From an uncultured Flaviramulus sp. (GTDB lineage Bacteria > Bacteroidota > Bacteroidia > Flavobacteriales > Flavobacteriaceae), in assembly GCA_947501105.1 (NCBI GenBank), contig CANMUP010000008.1, positions 1 to 64,000 of the forward strand: 64,000 bases of DNA, given 5' to 3'. The notes below the pieces were generated by a model. That model searched no databases. It worked only from the letters and a program-made list of their open reading frames with translations, and had not been told where the DNA came from. Position 1 is the first letter of the stretch; each line of letters opens with the position of its first letter. Below, one piece after another: positions 11,982 to 21,338 of the stretch. The translations under genes were made by a program, and so were the position numbers.

Positions 11982-12449
11982 TTAATTTATCAGTGTATCA
12001 AAATACTTATACAAATCACCTTTTGTAATAACAGCTCCTTGTTCAATCATTTTAAATTTATCAAGGTTTTTATCATCTGTATAATCTTTATCTGCTTGTA
12101 AAAATTCAACATTTTCGTCCATTAAGTTTTCACGCAACCATTTGTAACCTTCTTCAGTAGTTATATCAACATCATTTTTTAAATTAATAACAATGGCATG
12201 CATTTTATCTTCACCCAAATTAAATAGATACATATGTTGTGACGAAATATGCTCTAAATATTTGGCTTTGTTTAAAGCGCCTTCCCAAATTAAATCACTA
12301 AAAACATCTAACTCTGTTTCTGCAAGTTCTGGCTTATTTACTTTTAAATTTTCCCACTCATCAGCAGTAACCGATTGTGTTGCCAAAAAATTTATAAACT
12401 CTTGGTGTAATTCCTCAAACTGTTCTTTTGTAAGTCTACTATATTTCAT
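11982..12449 (-). CDS. DUF6495-family protein of unknown function (155 aa)
   Basis: This is a small, acidic, soluble protein without a signal peptide or membrane segment. The sequence (MKYSRLTKEQFEELHQEF at the start, then a FLATQSVTADEW segment) matches my memory of a protein family restricted to Bacteroidota and named DUF6495, usually found close to hisS as here. No catalytic motif is visible and no function is known. The start is the only plausible ATG and gives a typical N-terminus. Confidence 0.7.
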   Translation of the reverse strand: MKYSRLTKEQFEELHQEFINFLATQSVTADEWENLKVNKPELAETELDVFSDLIWEGALNKAKYLEHISSQHMYLFNLGEDKMHAIVINLKNDVDITTEEGYKWLRENLMDENVEFLQADKDYTDDKNLDKFKMIEQGAVITKGDLYKYFDTLIN

Positions 12450-12483
12450 CTTTTGTAATTATTACTTTTATTACGCAAAAGGC

Positions 12484-12516
12484 ATAATAAAAATGCGCCC
12501 CTTAATTAGGAGCGCA
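12484..12516 (-). terminator. Terminator after the TonB-dependent receptor
   Basis: Read on the minus strand, TGCGC and GCGCA arms (12512-12516 and 12494-12498), with an extra inner GG/CC pair, enclose an AT-rich loop and are followed by TTTTTATTA. It lies 27 bases after the stop of the receptor gene. Confidence 0.6.
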
Positions 12517-12542
12517 AATTTAATAATATATATACTAATATT

Positions 12543-15500
12543 TTAGAAAATATAGCGTAAACCAAATTGAGCTTGCCATCTGGATGCTAAACTAGAATCA
12601 AATCCAAATGAATTTGTAAGCGTATCATCAAAGGTATAAACTGGTGTTCCTCCTGAAGTGTCCACACTAATTGGAGAAAGGTTGTTAGGCTGTTCTACAA
12701 CTCCCCAATCTGAATTTAGTAAATTTCCAAAATTTAATATATCTATGCTTAATTGCAAGGTATTGGCTTTATCGTCTTTTACATTAAATTTAAAATCTTG
12801 CAAAATTTTAACATCCCAACGTCCTCTCCAAGGAGCTAAAGCACCGTAACGTTCAAAATAACGCCCTCTATTATCACTTAAATAATTGTCTTGTTGAATA
12901 AATCTCTCATAGGCTTCGGCTTGTCCTGCCCCAGAGAATTGCATTTGCTGCACTTCGCTAGATGTTGGGATATAAATCAAATCATTATTCTGGAATGAAC
13001 TATCTCCATTTATATTACCAGCATAAGTGTAATTGAATCTACCGCCCTGTGCATATTCAAAAAACGTAGAGATTGTTGTTGCTAATTTATCATTAGCATA
13101 CGCCCATTTTTTACTTGCAACACCAATAAAACGATGCGTATCTCCATATTTAGAATATGATAATACATCATTATTTGCATTACCTAAATTAGGATTAAAA
13201 TCAAAAGCATCCCCAGTAATTTCAGCTTCAATTGAATTCACATCTTTTGCATTTAAATAATTATAAGCCAAACTGGTATAAAAACCATTTTCAAACGTTT
13301 TTTGTGCTTTTAATGTTACATTCCAAATTCTACCTTCATCCGAATTTGTAAATACATAAGCATTATTACCTGCATCTCCAGACGTATAAATTGGTCGGTT
13401 ATCCCCTGGAGCATTAAGTGTTCCTGATGGATTTCTTAGTCCCCAATTTTGTACATGAGCTGCATTTAAATCCTTAGTATAAGAAATATCGGTAGTAAGT
13501 GTAATTCCGTTTTCTAATCGATGGTCAGCACCAATATTAGTACGCCAAACCTGAGGCCATTTGTAATCTGGGTCTATTAATTGGAAGAAGCCATCATCTG
13601 CGCCACTTACTTGATTTCCTAGCCACACAAAAGGGAAACGCCCTGTAAATAAACCTGTTCCTCCTCTAATTTGAGTTTTGTTCTCATTATTTACATCCCA
13701 ATTAAACCCTAATCTTGGGGATACCAACCAATCGTTATTAGGTAAGGTTGTTGAATCTAAATTAACTTCTTGGTTTCTATTTGGATTAAAGTATGACACT
13801 GTATTATCTCTATTAGCTCCATTATCTGTATCAATATACTTTTGAATTAAGCTTGCAGTATCAAAATATAATGGCTTGTCAAACCTAACCCCATATGTTA
13901 GTTTAAATGCGTCAGTAACATTCCATTCATCTTGCATATAAAAAGATAGTTGCCCTACATTAAGTTCTGCTAGTTTCCAACCACCATCATTACCAGTTCC
14001 ATTAGCATTAAATGAATCAAAAGCATTTTGAGTAGCTGTTAGATATTGATCTACAACACCTCCAGTTTGTGCGTTACTTAAAAATGTTTGCACATCTGGA
14101 TATGGGCTAAATATTCCAAAATATGGGAATATTCCAAAATTAAAAGATTCGTAGTTTACTAAATTAAAAGAGTTTTTGAATTGAAACTTTTCAAATGAAA
14201 ACCCTACGGTAAACGTATGATTTCCTTCAATAATATTTAAATTATTTGTTAACTGAAATACCTTTTGGTCTAATTTATTATTAATAGAAAAAGGTTCATG
14301 TCCTGCTACTAAATAATTCGATCCAGCTCCATCTTGAATTGTTATTACTGGTGCTGGTCCAGATAAAGGGTTTCTAAAATCATCAAAATGAGTATAACCA
14401 ACTTGAAGTTTATTAGTCATATCACCTGTTAAAGTAGAGTTTAATTCTAGCTGAACTGATTGTAATTTATTATTAATTTGGTATCCAGAATTTTCAAATT
14501 GTAATGTTTGAAAACTTGGTCCTCTAGAACCTAAAGCCGTTGGGTGAGCTGGTTTTTCTTTAGAGGCATCCAACCAGTTATAAATAATAGCTAAACGATT
14601 ATTATCATTTATATTCCAATCTAATTTAAATATTCCCTTATTTGATTCTGAATCATAAGTAAATCCTTTATATCGCCCTGTGTTATAACCTAAATTAGTC
14701 AGAGCATTTTGTACAGCAATAAAATCGCTTTCCAAAACTCTAGATTCATTAACAGCACCCGAACCAGTATTAGGCACCCAACCGTTAGAGCCTAAATCTG
14801 TTCTATCATCTTTTTCAAAATTAGCGAAAAAGAATAGTTTGTTTTTAATTATTGGTCCACCAATACTAAACCCATATTGATTTTGTTTTAAATCTGAAGT
14901 TGGCACATCTTGCCCATTAACTTTACTTCCAGTAAAACTTTCATCTCTGTAAAAACCGTATACGGTTCCATGGAATTCATTTGTCCCGCTTTTAGTAACG
15001 GCATTTACTGAAGCTCCAGTAAAACCAGATTGGGTCACATCATATGGTGCCAATGAAACTGATATTTGATCAATAGCATCTAAAGAAATTGGTTGTGCAT
15101 CTGTTTGCCCCCCTGGTGTTGGTGCATCTAAACCAAATGGGTTATTAAATATAGCTCCATCCAAAGAAAAGTTATTGAATTGATCATTTCTACCACCAAA
15201 TGAATTCCCTGTAGATGAAGGCTCTAACCTAGTAAAATCAGCTGCTGACCTTGAAATAGTAGGCAAGCGAGTTAATTCTCGTCTACCAACACTAGTTTCT
15301 GCTCCAGTACGATCACTACCAAAAGTGCCAGTACCTCCTGTACCTTGTATTACAACAGCGTCAAGTTGTTCGCTATCTTCAACCATAGATACATCTAAAT
15401 TTAGAGTTTTACCTAAAGTTAGATACACATCATTAAAAGACTGATCCTGATAACCAACATAACTAATAGTAATAGAGTAAGGACCTCCAACTCTTAAATT

Positions 15501-15701
15501 TAATAAATTAAATCGACCGTCTATATTAGTTGCAGCTCCAAACGTTGTCCCTGTTGGAGTATGTATTGCAACTACATTAGCCCCTGGTAATGGCACAGAA
15601 GCTTCATCTAAAATTAAGCCCTTAATGTTTGATGTTGTAACCTGCGAAAATGCAATTAAGCCAAAAAACAAAAAGAAAATTGAAAATGCTGTTTTTTTCA
15701 T
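12543..15701 (-). CDS. Oar-like TonB-dependent outer-membrane receptor (1052 aa)
   Basis: The start at 15701 gives a clean signal peptide (MKKTAFSIFFLFFGLIAFSQ); the frame is open 35 codons further upstream but that extension runs through a terminator. After the signal come a carboxypeptidase-regulatory-like beta-sandwich (about 24-105, with GANVVAI and NLRVGGPYSITISYVGY), a plug region (about 115-245, containing GRNDQFNNFSLDGA and SVNAVTKSGTNEFHG) and a 22-strand-type barrel to the C-terminal aromatic FGLRYIF. The VTKSGTNEFHG plug motif is characteristic of the Oar subgroup. Energised uptake through TonB is expected; the substrate cannot be told because no SusD partner or enzyme genes adjoin it. 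It stands alone between two terminators. Confidence 0.9.
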   Translation of the reverse strand: MKKTAFSIFFLFFGLIAFSQVTTSNIKGLILDEASVPLPGANVVAIHTPTGTTFGAATNIDGRFNLLNLRVGGPYSITISYVGYQDQSFNDVYLTLGKTLNLDVSMVEDSEQLDAVVIQGTGGTGTFGSDRTGAETSVGRRELTRLPTISRSAADFTRLEPSSTGNSFGGRNDQFNNFSLDGAIFNNPFGLDAPTPGGQTDAQPISLDAIDQISVSLAPYDVTQSGFTGASVNAVTKSGTNEFHGTVYGFYRDESFTGSKVNGQDVPTSDLKQNQYGFSIGGPIIKNKLFFFANFEKDDRTDLGSNGWVPNTGSGAVNESRVLESDFIAVQNALTNLGYNTGRYKGFTYDSESNKGIFKLDWNINDNNRLAIIYNWLDASKEKPAHPTALGSRGPSFQTLQFENSGYQINNKLQSVQLELNSTLTGDMTNKLQVGYTHFDDFRNPLSGPAPVITIQDGAGSNYLVAGHEPFSINNKLDQKVFQLTNNLNIIEGNHTFTVGFSFEKFQFKNSFNLVNYESFNFGIFPYFGIFSPYPDVQTFLSNAQTGGVVDQYLTATQNAFDSFNANGTGNDGGWKLAELNVGQLSFYMQDEWNVTDAFKLTYGVRFDKPLYFDTASLIQKYIDTDNGANRDNTVSYFNPNRNQEVNLDSTTLPNNDWLVSPRLGFNWDVNNENKTQIRGGTGLFTGRFPFVWLGNQVSGADDGFFQLIDPDYKWPQVWRTNIGADHRLENGITLTTDISYTKDLNAAHVQNWGLRNPSGTLNAPGDNRPIYTSGDAGNNAYVFTNSDEGRIWNVTLKAQKTFENGFYTSLAYNYLNAKDVNSIEAEITGDAFDFNPNLGNANNDVLSYSKYGDTHRFIGVASKKWAYANDKLATTISTFFEYAQGGRFNYTYAGNINGDSSFQNNDLIYIPTSSEVQQMQFSGAGQAEAYERFIQQDNYLSDNRGRYFERYGALAPWRGRWDVKILQDFKFNVKDDKANTLQLSIDILNFGNLLNSDWGVVEQPNNLSPISVDTSGGTPVYTFDDTLTNSFGFDSSLASRWQAQFGLRYIF

Positions 15702-15733
15702 TTGTATAAAGTTGTTAGAGTTAGTAAAACACA

Positions 15734-15751
15734 TATTATGCACGCATAATA
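15734..15751. promoter_or_regulatory. 18-bp palindrome in the 5' region of the TonB-dependent receptor gene
   Basis: TATTATGC and GCATAATA flank a two-base spacer (AC), a perfect inverted repeat. It lies about 33 bases before the receptor start and just downstream of a -7 box candidate on the minus strand (TACTTTTG, 15768-15761). This suggests a dimeric repressor operator or a structured 5' UTR; no regulator is assigned. Confidence 0.4.
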
Positions 15752-15760
15752 AGATACTAA

Positions 15761-15768
15761 CAAAAGTA
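15761..15768 (-). promoter_or_regulatory. Candidate -7 box of the TonB-dependent receptor (TACTTTTG)
   Basis: On the minus strand TACTTTTG matches TAnnTTTG. A start site a few bases beyond it would place the palindrome at 15734-15751 inside the first part of the transcript. The -33 region overlaps the terminator of the ribosomal operon and shows no TTG. Confidence 0.35.
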
Positions 15769-15770
15769 AT

Positions 15771-15797
15771 AAAAAAAAAGCCACTCTTTCGAGTGGC
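15771..15797 (-). terminator. Intrinsic terminator of the S6-S18-L9 operon
   Basis: On the minus strand GCCACTC (complement of 15797-15791) pairs with GAGTGGC (complement of 15786-15780) around a four-base loop and is followed by nine T. It lies 34 bases after the rplI stop codon. Confidence 0.85.
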
Positions 15798-15830
15798 TTT
15801 TAACATAAAGTTTTATTAAAAAATTTTTAG

Positions 15831-16274
15831 TTATGCTTGTGCAATAACTTCAAAATCTAAGTCAACTGATACTTCTCTGTGCAAACGTACTACAGCAGTA
15901 TATTTACCTAGTCTTTTTACTGTAGTAACAGTAATAAACTTTTTATCAATTGATTGTCCTTCTTTTTCTAAAGCAGTAGCAACATCAATGTTATTTACAG
16001 ATCCAAATAATTTATCGCCTGTACCTACTTTAGCTGGTATTTTAATTTCTAATGCTTTTATTGCTTCTGCAATTTTATTAGCATCATCAACTATTTTCTT
16101 TTCTTTATAAGCTCTTTGCTTTAAGTTTTCTGCTAATACTTTTTTAGCAGAAACTGTAGCTAAAATAGCTTGCTTTTGAGGAATTAAAAAATTTCTACCA
16201 TAACCGTTCTTAACTGTTACAATATCGTCTTTAAATCCTAAATTCTCAACGTCTTGTTTTAATATAAGTTCCAT
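15831..16274 (-). CDS. rplI: 50S ribosomal protein L9 (147 aa)
   Basis: L9 is a large-subunit protein that binds 23S rRNA near the L1 stalk. The N-terminal signature (MELILKQDVENLGFKDDIVTV, then GYGRNFLIPQ) is clear, followed by the long connecting helix (about 41-75) and the C-terminal domain. The length is normal. It is the third gene of an rpsF-rpsR-rplI operon, 13 bases after rpsR, and is followed by a strong terminator. Confidence 0.97.
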   Translation of the reverse strand: MELILKQDVENLGFKDDIVTVKNGYGRNFLIPQKQAILATVSAKKVLAENLKQRAYKEKKIVDDANKIAEAIKALEIKIPAKVGTGDKLFGSVNNIDVATALEKEGQSIDKKFITVTTVKRLGKYTAVVRLHREVSVDLDFEVIAQA

Positions 16275-16287
16275 TGTTATTGGTATT

Positions 16288-16584
16288 TTATTTTAATAAA
16301 TCTGCTACGTAAGGCATCAATGCTAAGTGGCGTGCTCTTTTTACAGCTACGGCAACTTTTCTTTGATACTTTAAAGATGTTCCAGTTAAACGTCTTGGTA
16401 AAATTTTACCTTGCTCGTTTATAAATCGCATTAAAAAATCTGGATCTTTGTAATCAACATACTTAATTCCAGACTTTTGAAACATACAATATTTCTTTGT
16501 CTTGTTTGTATCGATATTAAGAGGAGTTAAATATCTAATTTCTCCGTCTTTTTTTCCTTTAGATTGTTGTTCTATTGATGACAT
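16288..16584 (-). CDS. rpsR: 30S ribosomal protein S18 (98 aa)
   Basis: S18 is a small-subunit protein that binds 16S rRNA as a heterodimer with S6. The core signature ([48 protein letters not shown]) is intact. The N-terminus is about 20 residues longer than in E. coli and rich in Lys/Gln, which is usual in this phylum. The gene starts two bases after the rpsF stop, consistent with translational coupling. Confidence 0.97.
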   Translation of the reverse strand: MSSIEQQSKGKKDGEIRYLTPLNIDTNKTKKYCMFQKSGIKYVDYKDPDFLMRFINEQGKILPRRLTGTSLKYQRKVAVAVKRARHLALMPYVADLLK

Positions 16585-16586
16585 AA

Positions 16587-16925
16587 TTAAGCTTTTACTT
16601 TAAGTTTATCTCTTCTTCTCTCTGCCCAAGACACAGCGTGTTTATCTAATGCTACAGTTAAATAACGCATAAAACGCTCGTCACGCTTAAATTCTACCTC
16701 TAAAGGGTTAATTACTTCTCCAGCAACGGTGTACTCAAATAAGTGGTAAAATCCACTTTTCTTGTTTTGAATTGGGTAAGCTAACTTTTTTAGCCCCCAA
16801 TCTTCTTTTGATACCATCTTAGCTCCGTTAGAAACGAGAAAATCTTCGTATTTCTTTACTGTCTCCTTTATCTGATCTTCAGATAAAACGGGATTTAAGA
16901 TGAAAACAGTTTCATAATGATTCAT
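16587..16925 (-). CDS. rpsF: 30S ribosomal protein S6 (112 aa)
   Basis: S6 is the partner of S18 in the small subunit. The N-terminus ([19 protein letters not shown]), the central [23 protein letters not shown] region (visible in pieces) and the ERFMRYLTV motif are family-typical. It is the first gene of the operon and has a good Bacteroidota promoter upstream. The Firmicutes-type ssb insertion between S6 and S18 is absent. Confidence 0.97.
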   Translation of the reverse strand: MNHYETVFILNPVLSEDQIKETVKKYEDFLVSNGAKMVSKEDWGLKKLAYPIQNKKSGFYHLFEYTVAGEVINPLEVEFKRDERFMRYLTVALDKHAVSWAERRRDKLKVKA

Positions 16926-16956
16926 AAAAATCGTTTTTATTGTTAAAAATTGGGTG

Positions 16957-16987
16957 CAAAAATAAATAATTTACTTATATTACACAA
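16957..16987 (-). promoter_or_regulatory. Promoter of the rpsF-rpsR-rplI operon
   Basis: On the minus strand a -33 TTG (16987-16985) is separated by 20 bases from a -7 TATTTTTG (16964-16957), a full match to the Bacteroidota primary sigma consensus. The start codon follows 31 bases later. Confidence 0.5.
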
Positions 16988-17094
16988 CTATATTCTTCTA
17001 TTCTTTCGACAAAAAAACATTGCTTAAAAAATGTTAAAATTAGTTGTTCTGAAAGTGTTAAAATTATGTTAAAACAAGCGTTTTAACGATGTTT

Positions 17095-17126
17095 TTTGGT
17101 TTTTAACCGAATTTTTCGTACTATTG
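17095..17126 (+). promoter_or_regulatory. Promoter candidate of the LytTR regulator
   Basis: TTTG (17095-17098), a 20-base spacer and TACTATTG (17119-17126) fit the Bacteroidota promoter with one mismatch in the -7 box. It lies 32 bases before the ATG and is divergent from the ribosomal operon promoter. Confidence 0.45.
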
Positions 17127-17158
17127 TCGATATCTTAACCGAAATAATATAAAATGTT

Positions 17159-17854
17159 ATGACTTTAAACTGTGTAGTAGTAGACGATTCAGCAATACAA
17201 CGTCTCTCTATAGTTAAGTTAGTCGAGAATCACCCCTCTCTTAACTTAATTGCAGAGTACAGTAGTGCTTTAGAAACTAAAAATGGTTTAAATACGCATC
17301 AAGTAGATTTAATTTTCCTTGACATTGAAATGCCAGTGTTAAATGGATTTGAACTTTTAGACGTATTAAACAACAAACCCCAAATTATTTTTGTAACCGG
17401 TAAAACCGAATATGCTTTTAAAGCTTTTAATTACGATGCAACCGATTACTTACACAAACCAATTACCAGAGAACGCTTTAACACATCTGTAGATAAAGCT
17501 CTAGAGCAGCATAAATTGACTCTAGATTTTAATGAAGAAGATGGCGAGCATATTTTTGTAAAAAGTAACCTTAAAAAACGTAAAGTTTATATTAAGGATA
17601 TTAAATGGATTGAAGCTCTTGGTGATTACGTAAAACTAGTTACAGAAGAAACTAGCTTAGTGGTATTATCTACTATGAAATCTTTTGAAAAAGAATTACC
17701 GGAAAATAAATTTTTAAGAATTCACAAATCTTATATTGTTAATCTTGATAAAATAGATAGATTTAACAGTAAAAATGTTGAAGTTGGTGCTTATGAAATT
17801 CCTTTAAGTAGAAATAAAAAGACACAACTTGTTGATGCTTTAAATAATATTTAA
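17159..17854 (+). CDS. LytTR-family response regulator (231 aa)
   Basis: This is a two-component response regulator with an N-terminal receiver domain (about 1-120) and a C-terminal LytTR DNA-binding domain (about 130-230). Visible receiver residues are the acidic pair D9/D10 (VVVDDS), phospho-acceptor D55 in FLDIEMPV, T80 (FVTGKTEYA) and K100 in HKPI. The LytTR part carries IKWIEALGDYVKL and FLRIHKSYIVNL. No histidine kinase adjoins it, so the partner is unlinked. It is divergent from rpsF and convergent with priA, an arrangement that I recall as conserved in flavobacteria; the target genes are unknown. Confidence 0.9.
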   Translation: MTLNCVVVDDSAIQRLSIVKLVENHPSLNLIAEYSSALETKNGLNTHQVDLIFLDIEMPVLNGFELLDVLNNKPQIIFVTGKTEYAFKAFNYDATDYLHKPITRERFNTSVDKALEQHKLTLDFNEEDGEHIFVKSNLKKRKVYIKDIKWIEALGDYVKLVTEETSLVVLSTMKSFEKELPENKFLRIHKSYIVNLDKIDRFNSKNVEVGAYEIPLSRNKKTQLVDALNNI

Positions 17855-17879
17855 AAGCTCAATAACAAATAATACTAAA

Positions 17880-20330
17880 TTAAAAGTTATCGACATTTAA
17901 AATTACTTTAACCGACCGAAAATCTTTAATACTAAAGAAGCTGTTATTTATCTTAATAATGGCTTCTTTTGTTTTTGCTAAACTTTGTTGCTTAGGAATT
18001 TTTATTAAAATATTTTTATGAAACTGATTTCTAATTCTGGCAATTGGTGGCGATTCTGGCCCTAAAACATTTTCAGTAAAAATTTGCCTTAAAGATTTGG
18101 CTAACCAAATTGAAGCCACTTCTACCCTATTATAATCTTTATGTTTCAAAGTAATTTTAATTTGCTTATAAACTGGCGGATATTTATAATTATATCTATC
18201 GTTCATTTGCTCGTTAAACATCTCAACATAACTATTGGTAGACACCTGCTGCAAGATATTATGATGCGGATTATAGGTTTGAATTAAAACCTTACCTCTT
18301 TCATCAGTTCGTCCTGCTCTACCCGATACTTGTAGCATTAACTGAAAACTACGCTCGTGTGCTCTAAAATCTGGAAAATTTAGCATATTATCAGCATTCA
18401 TAATACCTACAAGTCTCACATTTCTAAAATCTAGTCCTTTTGTTAGCATTTGTGTGCCTACTAAAATATCAATCTCTTGTTGTTCTAAAGCGGTAATTAT
18501 TTTTTCGTAACCATATTTGCCTCGTGTGGTATCCAAATCCATTCTCGCCACTTTATAATCTGGAAAGAGTTGTTTAACTTCTTCTTCAATTTGCTCAGTT
18601 CCAAAACCTTTATTATCTATATCTTGGCTACCACATGCCATACAATCTTGCAACATCGCCATAACATAGCCACAATAATGGCAACGCAATTGGTTACGGT
18701 ATTGATGATAGGTTAAACTCACATCACAATTAGGGCATTGAGGGGAATGTCCACAAGTTTTACATTCTACTATAGGCGAAAATCCACGACGATTTTGAAA
18801 CAATATAACTTGTTGTCCTGCTTTTAAGGTTTCAGATATTTCTTCAATCAATCGATCGCTAAAATGCCCTTTCATACGTTTCTTTTTCAGCTTTTCCTGA
18901 ATATCTACCAACTCAATCTCTGGCATCATCACATCGTTATATCGTTGCATCAATTCAACCAAACCATACTTATTTTGTTTAGCATTAAAATAGCTTTCTA
19001 AACTTGGTGTGGCCGACCCTAATAACACTTTTGCATTATGCATATTTCCTAAAACAATAGATGTATCGCGCGCATGATAGCGAGGTGCAGGATCAAACTG
19101 TTTAAATGACTGTTCGTGCTCTTCATCAACAACTATTAATCCTAAATTGCTAAACGGTAAAAATATGGATGACCGCGCTCCTAAAACAATTTGCGCTTTC
19201 GCGGAATTTTTCAAAACATTATTCCAAACCTCAACACGTTCGTGAGCAGAATATTTAGAGTGAAAAATAGCAACTTGCTTACCAAAATAGTTCTGCAAAC
19301 GGGTTACTAATTGTGTAGTTAAAGCAATTTCTGGTAACAAATACAATACTTGCCTTCCATTGTTAATAGCATCTTCAATAAGCTTTACATAAACTTCGGT
19401 TTTTCCAGATGATGTAACCCCATATAGCAGTGTTACAGCATGTGTTTCAAAAGATGATTTTATATCGCTTAAAGCGGATTTTTGATAACTGTTAAGGTTT
19501 TTAGAATCCTCATTATCATCTCCAGAGTATTGAACACGATCCGTTTGAATATGATATTCTTCAAGAATTCCTTTATCGATTAAGGTCTTAATTATTGATA
19601 CTGAAGCATTACTTTCTTCTGATAAATCTGAAACTTTTACAGGCTTCTTCGTTTTTGCTGAAATAGAAAATAAAGCCACAACAACTTCACGCTGTTTTGG
19701 TGCTCGACTTAAATCATCTAATAATTTTTGCAGCGCGGTTTCTGAAGAAAAATCAGCATGTAATTTTACATAACGCACTAATTTAGGTTTATACTTTTCG
19801 TAAACCTCTTCTTCGACAGTAATAGCTTCTTTTTCAATCAACCTTTTAATTACTGGCAATACGTTCTTTTTATCTAAAATATTAGAAATATCGTGGATTT
19901 TTAACGACGATTGATGGTGCAATGCTTCATAAACCAAAAACTCATCATCTTTTAAAACAGATTCGTCAATAGTTTGTTTGTTTTTTGTGATTACCGTTTC
20001 GCTTTCTAAAATAAAACCACTTGGTAAAGCTGCTCGCATTACATCACCCAATGTGCACATGTAGTAATTCGAAATCCATTGCCACAATTGCAATTGCTTT
20101 TCGTTTACAATTGGCGTATCATCCAAAATTTGATGGATTTCTTTGGCCTCATAAATGGTTGGTGCTTGGTTATGAATTTTAGAAACAATTCCTGTATATA
20201 TTTTTGATTTTCCGAAAGGCACAGAAACTCGCATTCCAACACTTAAAAAATTAGATTCAGAAGGTGTTATGCTATATGTAAATAGCTTTGGAAGCGGAAT
20301 TGGAATAATAACATCAATAAAATGTTGCAT
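17880..20330 (-). CDS. priA: Primosomal protein N', replication restart helicase PriA (816 aa)
   Basis: PriA is a 3'-5' DNA helicase that recognises stalled forks and reloads the replicative helicase. The N-terminal DNA-binding domain (about 1-110; FGKSKIYTGIV), the Walker A motif GVTSSGKTE (about 300-310), Walker B VVDEEHEQ (about 400), the zinc-binding cysteine insertion (CKTCG, CPNC, CHYCG, CMACG; about 520-570) and the C-terminal helicase part with QVSGRAGR are all present. The length is normal. It starts three bases after the stop-side neighbour yihY-like gene on the same strand, so the two are probably co-transcribed. Confidence 0.95.
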   Translation of the reverse strand: MQHFIDVIIPIPLPKLFTYSITPSESNFLSVGMRVSVPFGKSKIYTGIVSKIHNQAPTIYEAKEIHQILDDTPIVNEKQLQLWQWISNYYMCTLGDVMRAALPSGFILESETVITKNKQTIDESVLKDDEFLVYEALHHQSSLKIHDISNILDKKNVLPVIKRLIEKEAITVEEEVYEKYKPKLVRYVKLHADFSSETALQKLLDDLSRAPKQREVVVALFSISAKTKKPVKVSDLSEESNASVSIIKTLIDKGILEEYHIQTDRVQYSGDDNEDSKNLNSYQKSALSDIKSSFETHAVTLLYGVTSSGKTEVYVKLIEDAINNGRQVLYLLPEIALTTQLVTRLQNYFGKQVAIFHSKYSAHERVEVWNNVLKNSAKAQIVLGARSSIFLPFSNLGLIVVDEEHEQSFKQFDPAPRYHARDTSIVLGNMHNAKVLLGSATPSLESYFNAKQNKYGLVELMQRYNDVMMPEIELVDIQEKLKKKRMKGHFSDRLIEEISETLKAGQQVILFQNRRGFSPIVECKTCGHSPQCPNCDVSLTYHQYRNQLRCHYCGYVMAMLQDCMACGSQDIDNKGFGTEQIEEEVKQLFPDYKVARMDLDTTRGKYGYEKIITALEQQEIDILVGTQMLTKGLDFRNVRLVGIMNADNMLNFPDFRAHERSFQLMLQVSGRAGRTDERGKVLIQTYNPHHNILQQVSTNSYVEMFNEQMNDRYNYKYPPVYKQIKITLKHKDYNRVEVASIWLAKSLRQIFTENVLGPESPPIARIRNQFHKNILIKIPKQQSLAKTKEAIIKINNSFFSIKDFRSVKVILNVDNF

Positions 20331-20333
20331 AAA

Positions 20334-21275
20334 CTAGCATCGTTTTCGTAGTTTATTCAAAGATGCGTTTAATTCGTAACCTAGCAATAAAATATTTGCA
20401 TTAAGCCACAAATAAAATAATAAAATTAAAAGCGCACCAATAGATCCGTAGAGCTTATTATACTGTCCAAAATTCTCAATATAAACGCCAAACAAATAAG
20501 ACGTTAAAATAATAAGTAGCGTTGTAAATAATGCCCCTATTGAAAAGAATTTAGAATGTCTGCCTTCTTTTGTACCAAAATAATACAAAGTGGCTGTTGC
20601 CAAATACACCATAATAACAAAAAAGGCATATTTCGAGAATAATATCCATGCTAATCCAGAATCGGTCTGATTAATTATTTCTCCACTTATTCGTTCGTAA
20701 AGCGGATTGATAATATAAATTTGAAAATATCCAAATACACCAACTGTGATTATTAATAGTAAAGCCAAAATAATGGCAACCCCCAATGCATACAACCACT
20801 GCTTAAACACATTACGTGTTAACTGTTCGTGATATGAATGTTCAAATCCAGAAAACACAGCATTTACGCCATTAGTCATTAATATAATTGATAAAATAAA
20901 TACAGAAGACAGCAAACTACCTTGGCTAGTTGTACTTATATTATTAAAAATATTGTCATTAAAAAAATCTGAAGTTTGTGGCGGTAAAAAAGAATCTAAA
21001 AAATCTAAAAACTCATGTTGGAAATTTTCAAATGGTAAAACGGGAATTATAATTATTACAAATAATAAAAACGGGAAAATAGCTGTAAAAAAGCTAAAAG
21101 CAATAGCACTTGCCCTAGTAGTTAAGGCGCCCTCAACGATTCCGACAATATACATCTCTAGAAGATCGTAAACAGAAAGCCCCTCAAATCCTGGTAATTT
21201 AATTTGCTTAAAAAAACGAACCAATACATTAATTACAGGAATTTTATCAAGTTTATCTTCAATGGACTCGCTCAC
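20334..21275 (-). CDS. YihY/BrkB-family inner-membrane protein (313 aa)
   Basis: This is a six-helix inner-membrane protein of the YihY (formerly virulence factor BrkB / ribonuclease BN misnomer) family; its transport or structural role is unresolved. The family signature TTRASAIAFSFFTAIFPF (about residues 52-70) and the C-terminal LYGSIGALLILLFYLWLNANILLLG region are clear. Its gene lies just upstream of priA (three bases between them) and downstream of nadC, all on the minus strand. Confidence 0.88.
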   Translation of the reverse strand: MSESIEDKLDKIPVINVLVRFFKQIKLPGFEGLSVYDLLEMYIVGIVEGALTTRASAIAFSFFTAIFPFLLFVIIIIPVLPFENFQHEFLDFLDSFLPPQTSDFFNDNIFNNISTTSQGSLLSSVFILSIILMTNGVNAVFSGFEHSYHEQLTRNVFKQWLYALGVAIILALLLIITVGVFGYFQIYIINPLYERISGEIINQTDSGLAWILFSKYAFFVIMVYLATATLYYFGTKEGRHSKFFSIGALFTTLLIILTSYLFGVYIENFGQYNKLYGSIGALLILLFYLWLNANILLLGYELNASLNKLRKRC

Positions 21276-21338
21276 TTTTATATTATTTAGTCGTTTTTTT
21301 AAGCCGTTACCTATTGGGTAATATGTGTAATACGTATA

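Noticed and set aside
15702-15806. N-terminal extension of the TonB-dependent receptor
   Set aside because: It would be translated from inside the ribosomal operon terminator and would place sequence before a perfect signal peptide.
21276-21338. Hairpin TTACC/GGTAA between nadC and the yihY-like gene as a terminator
   Set aside because: The stem is short and no T tract follows on the minus strand; read-through into the next gene is likely.
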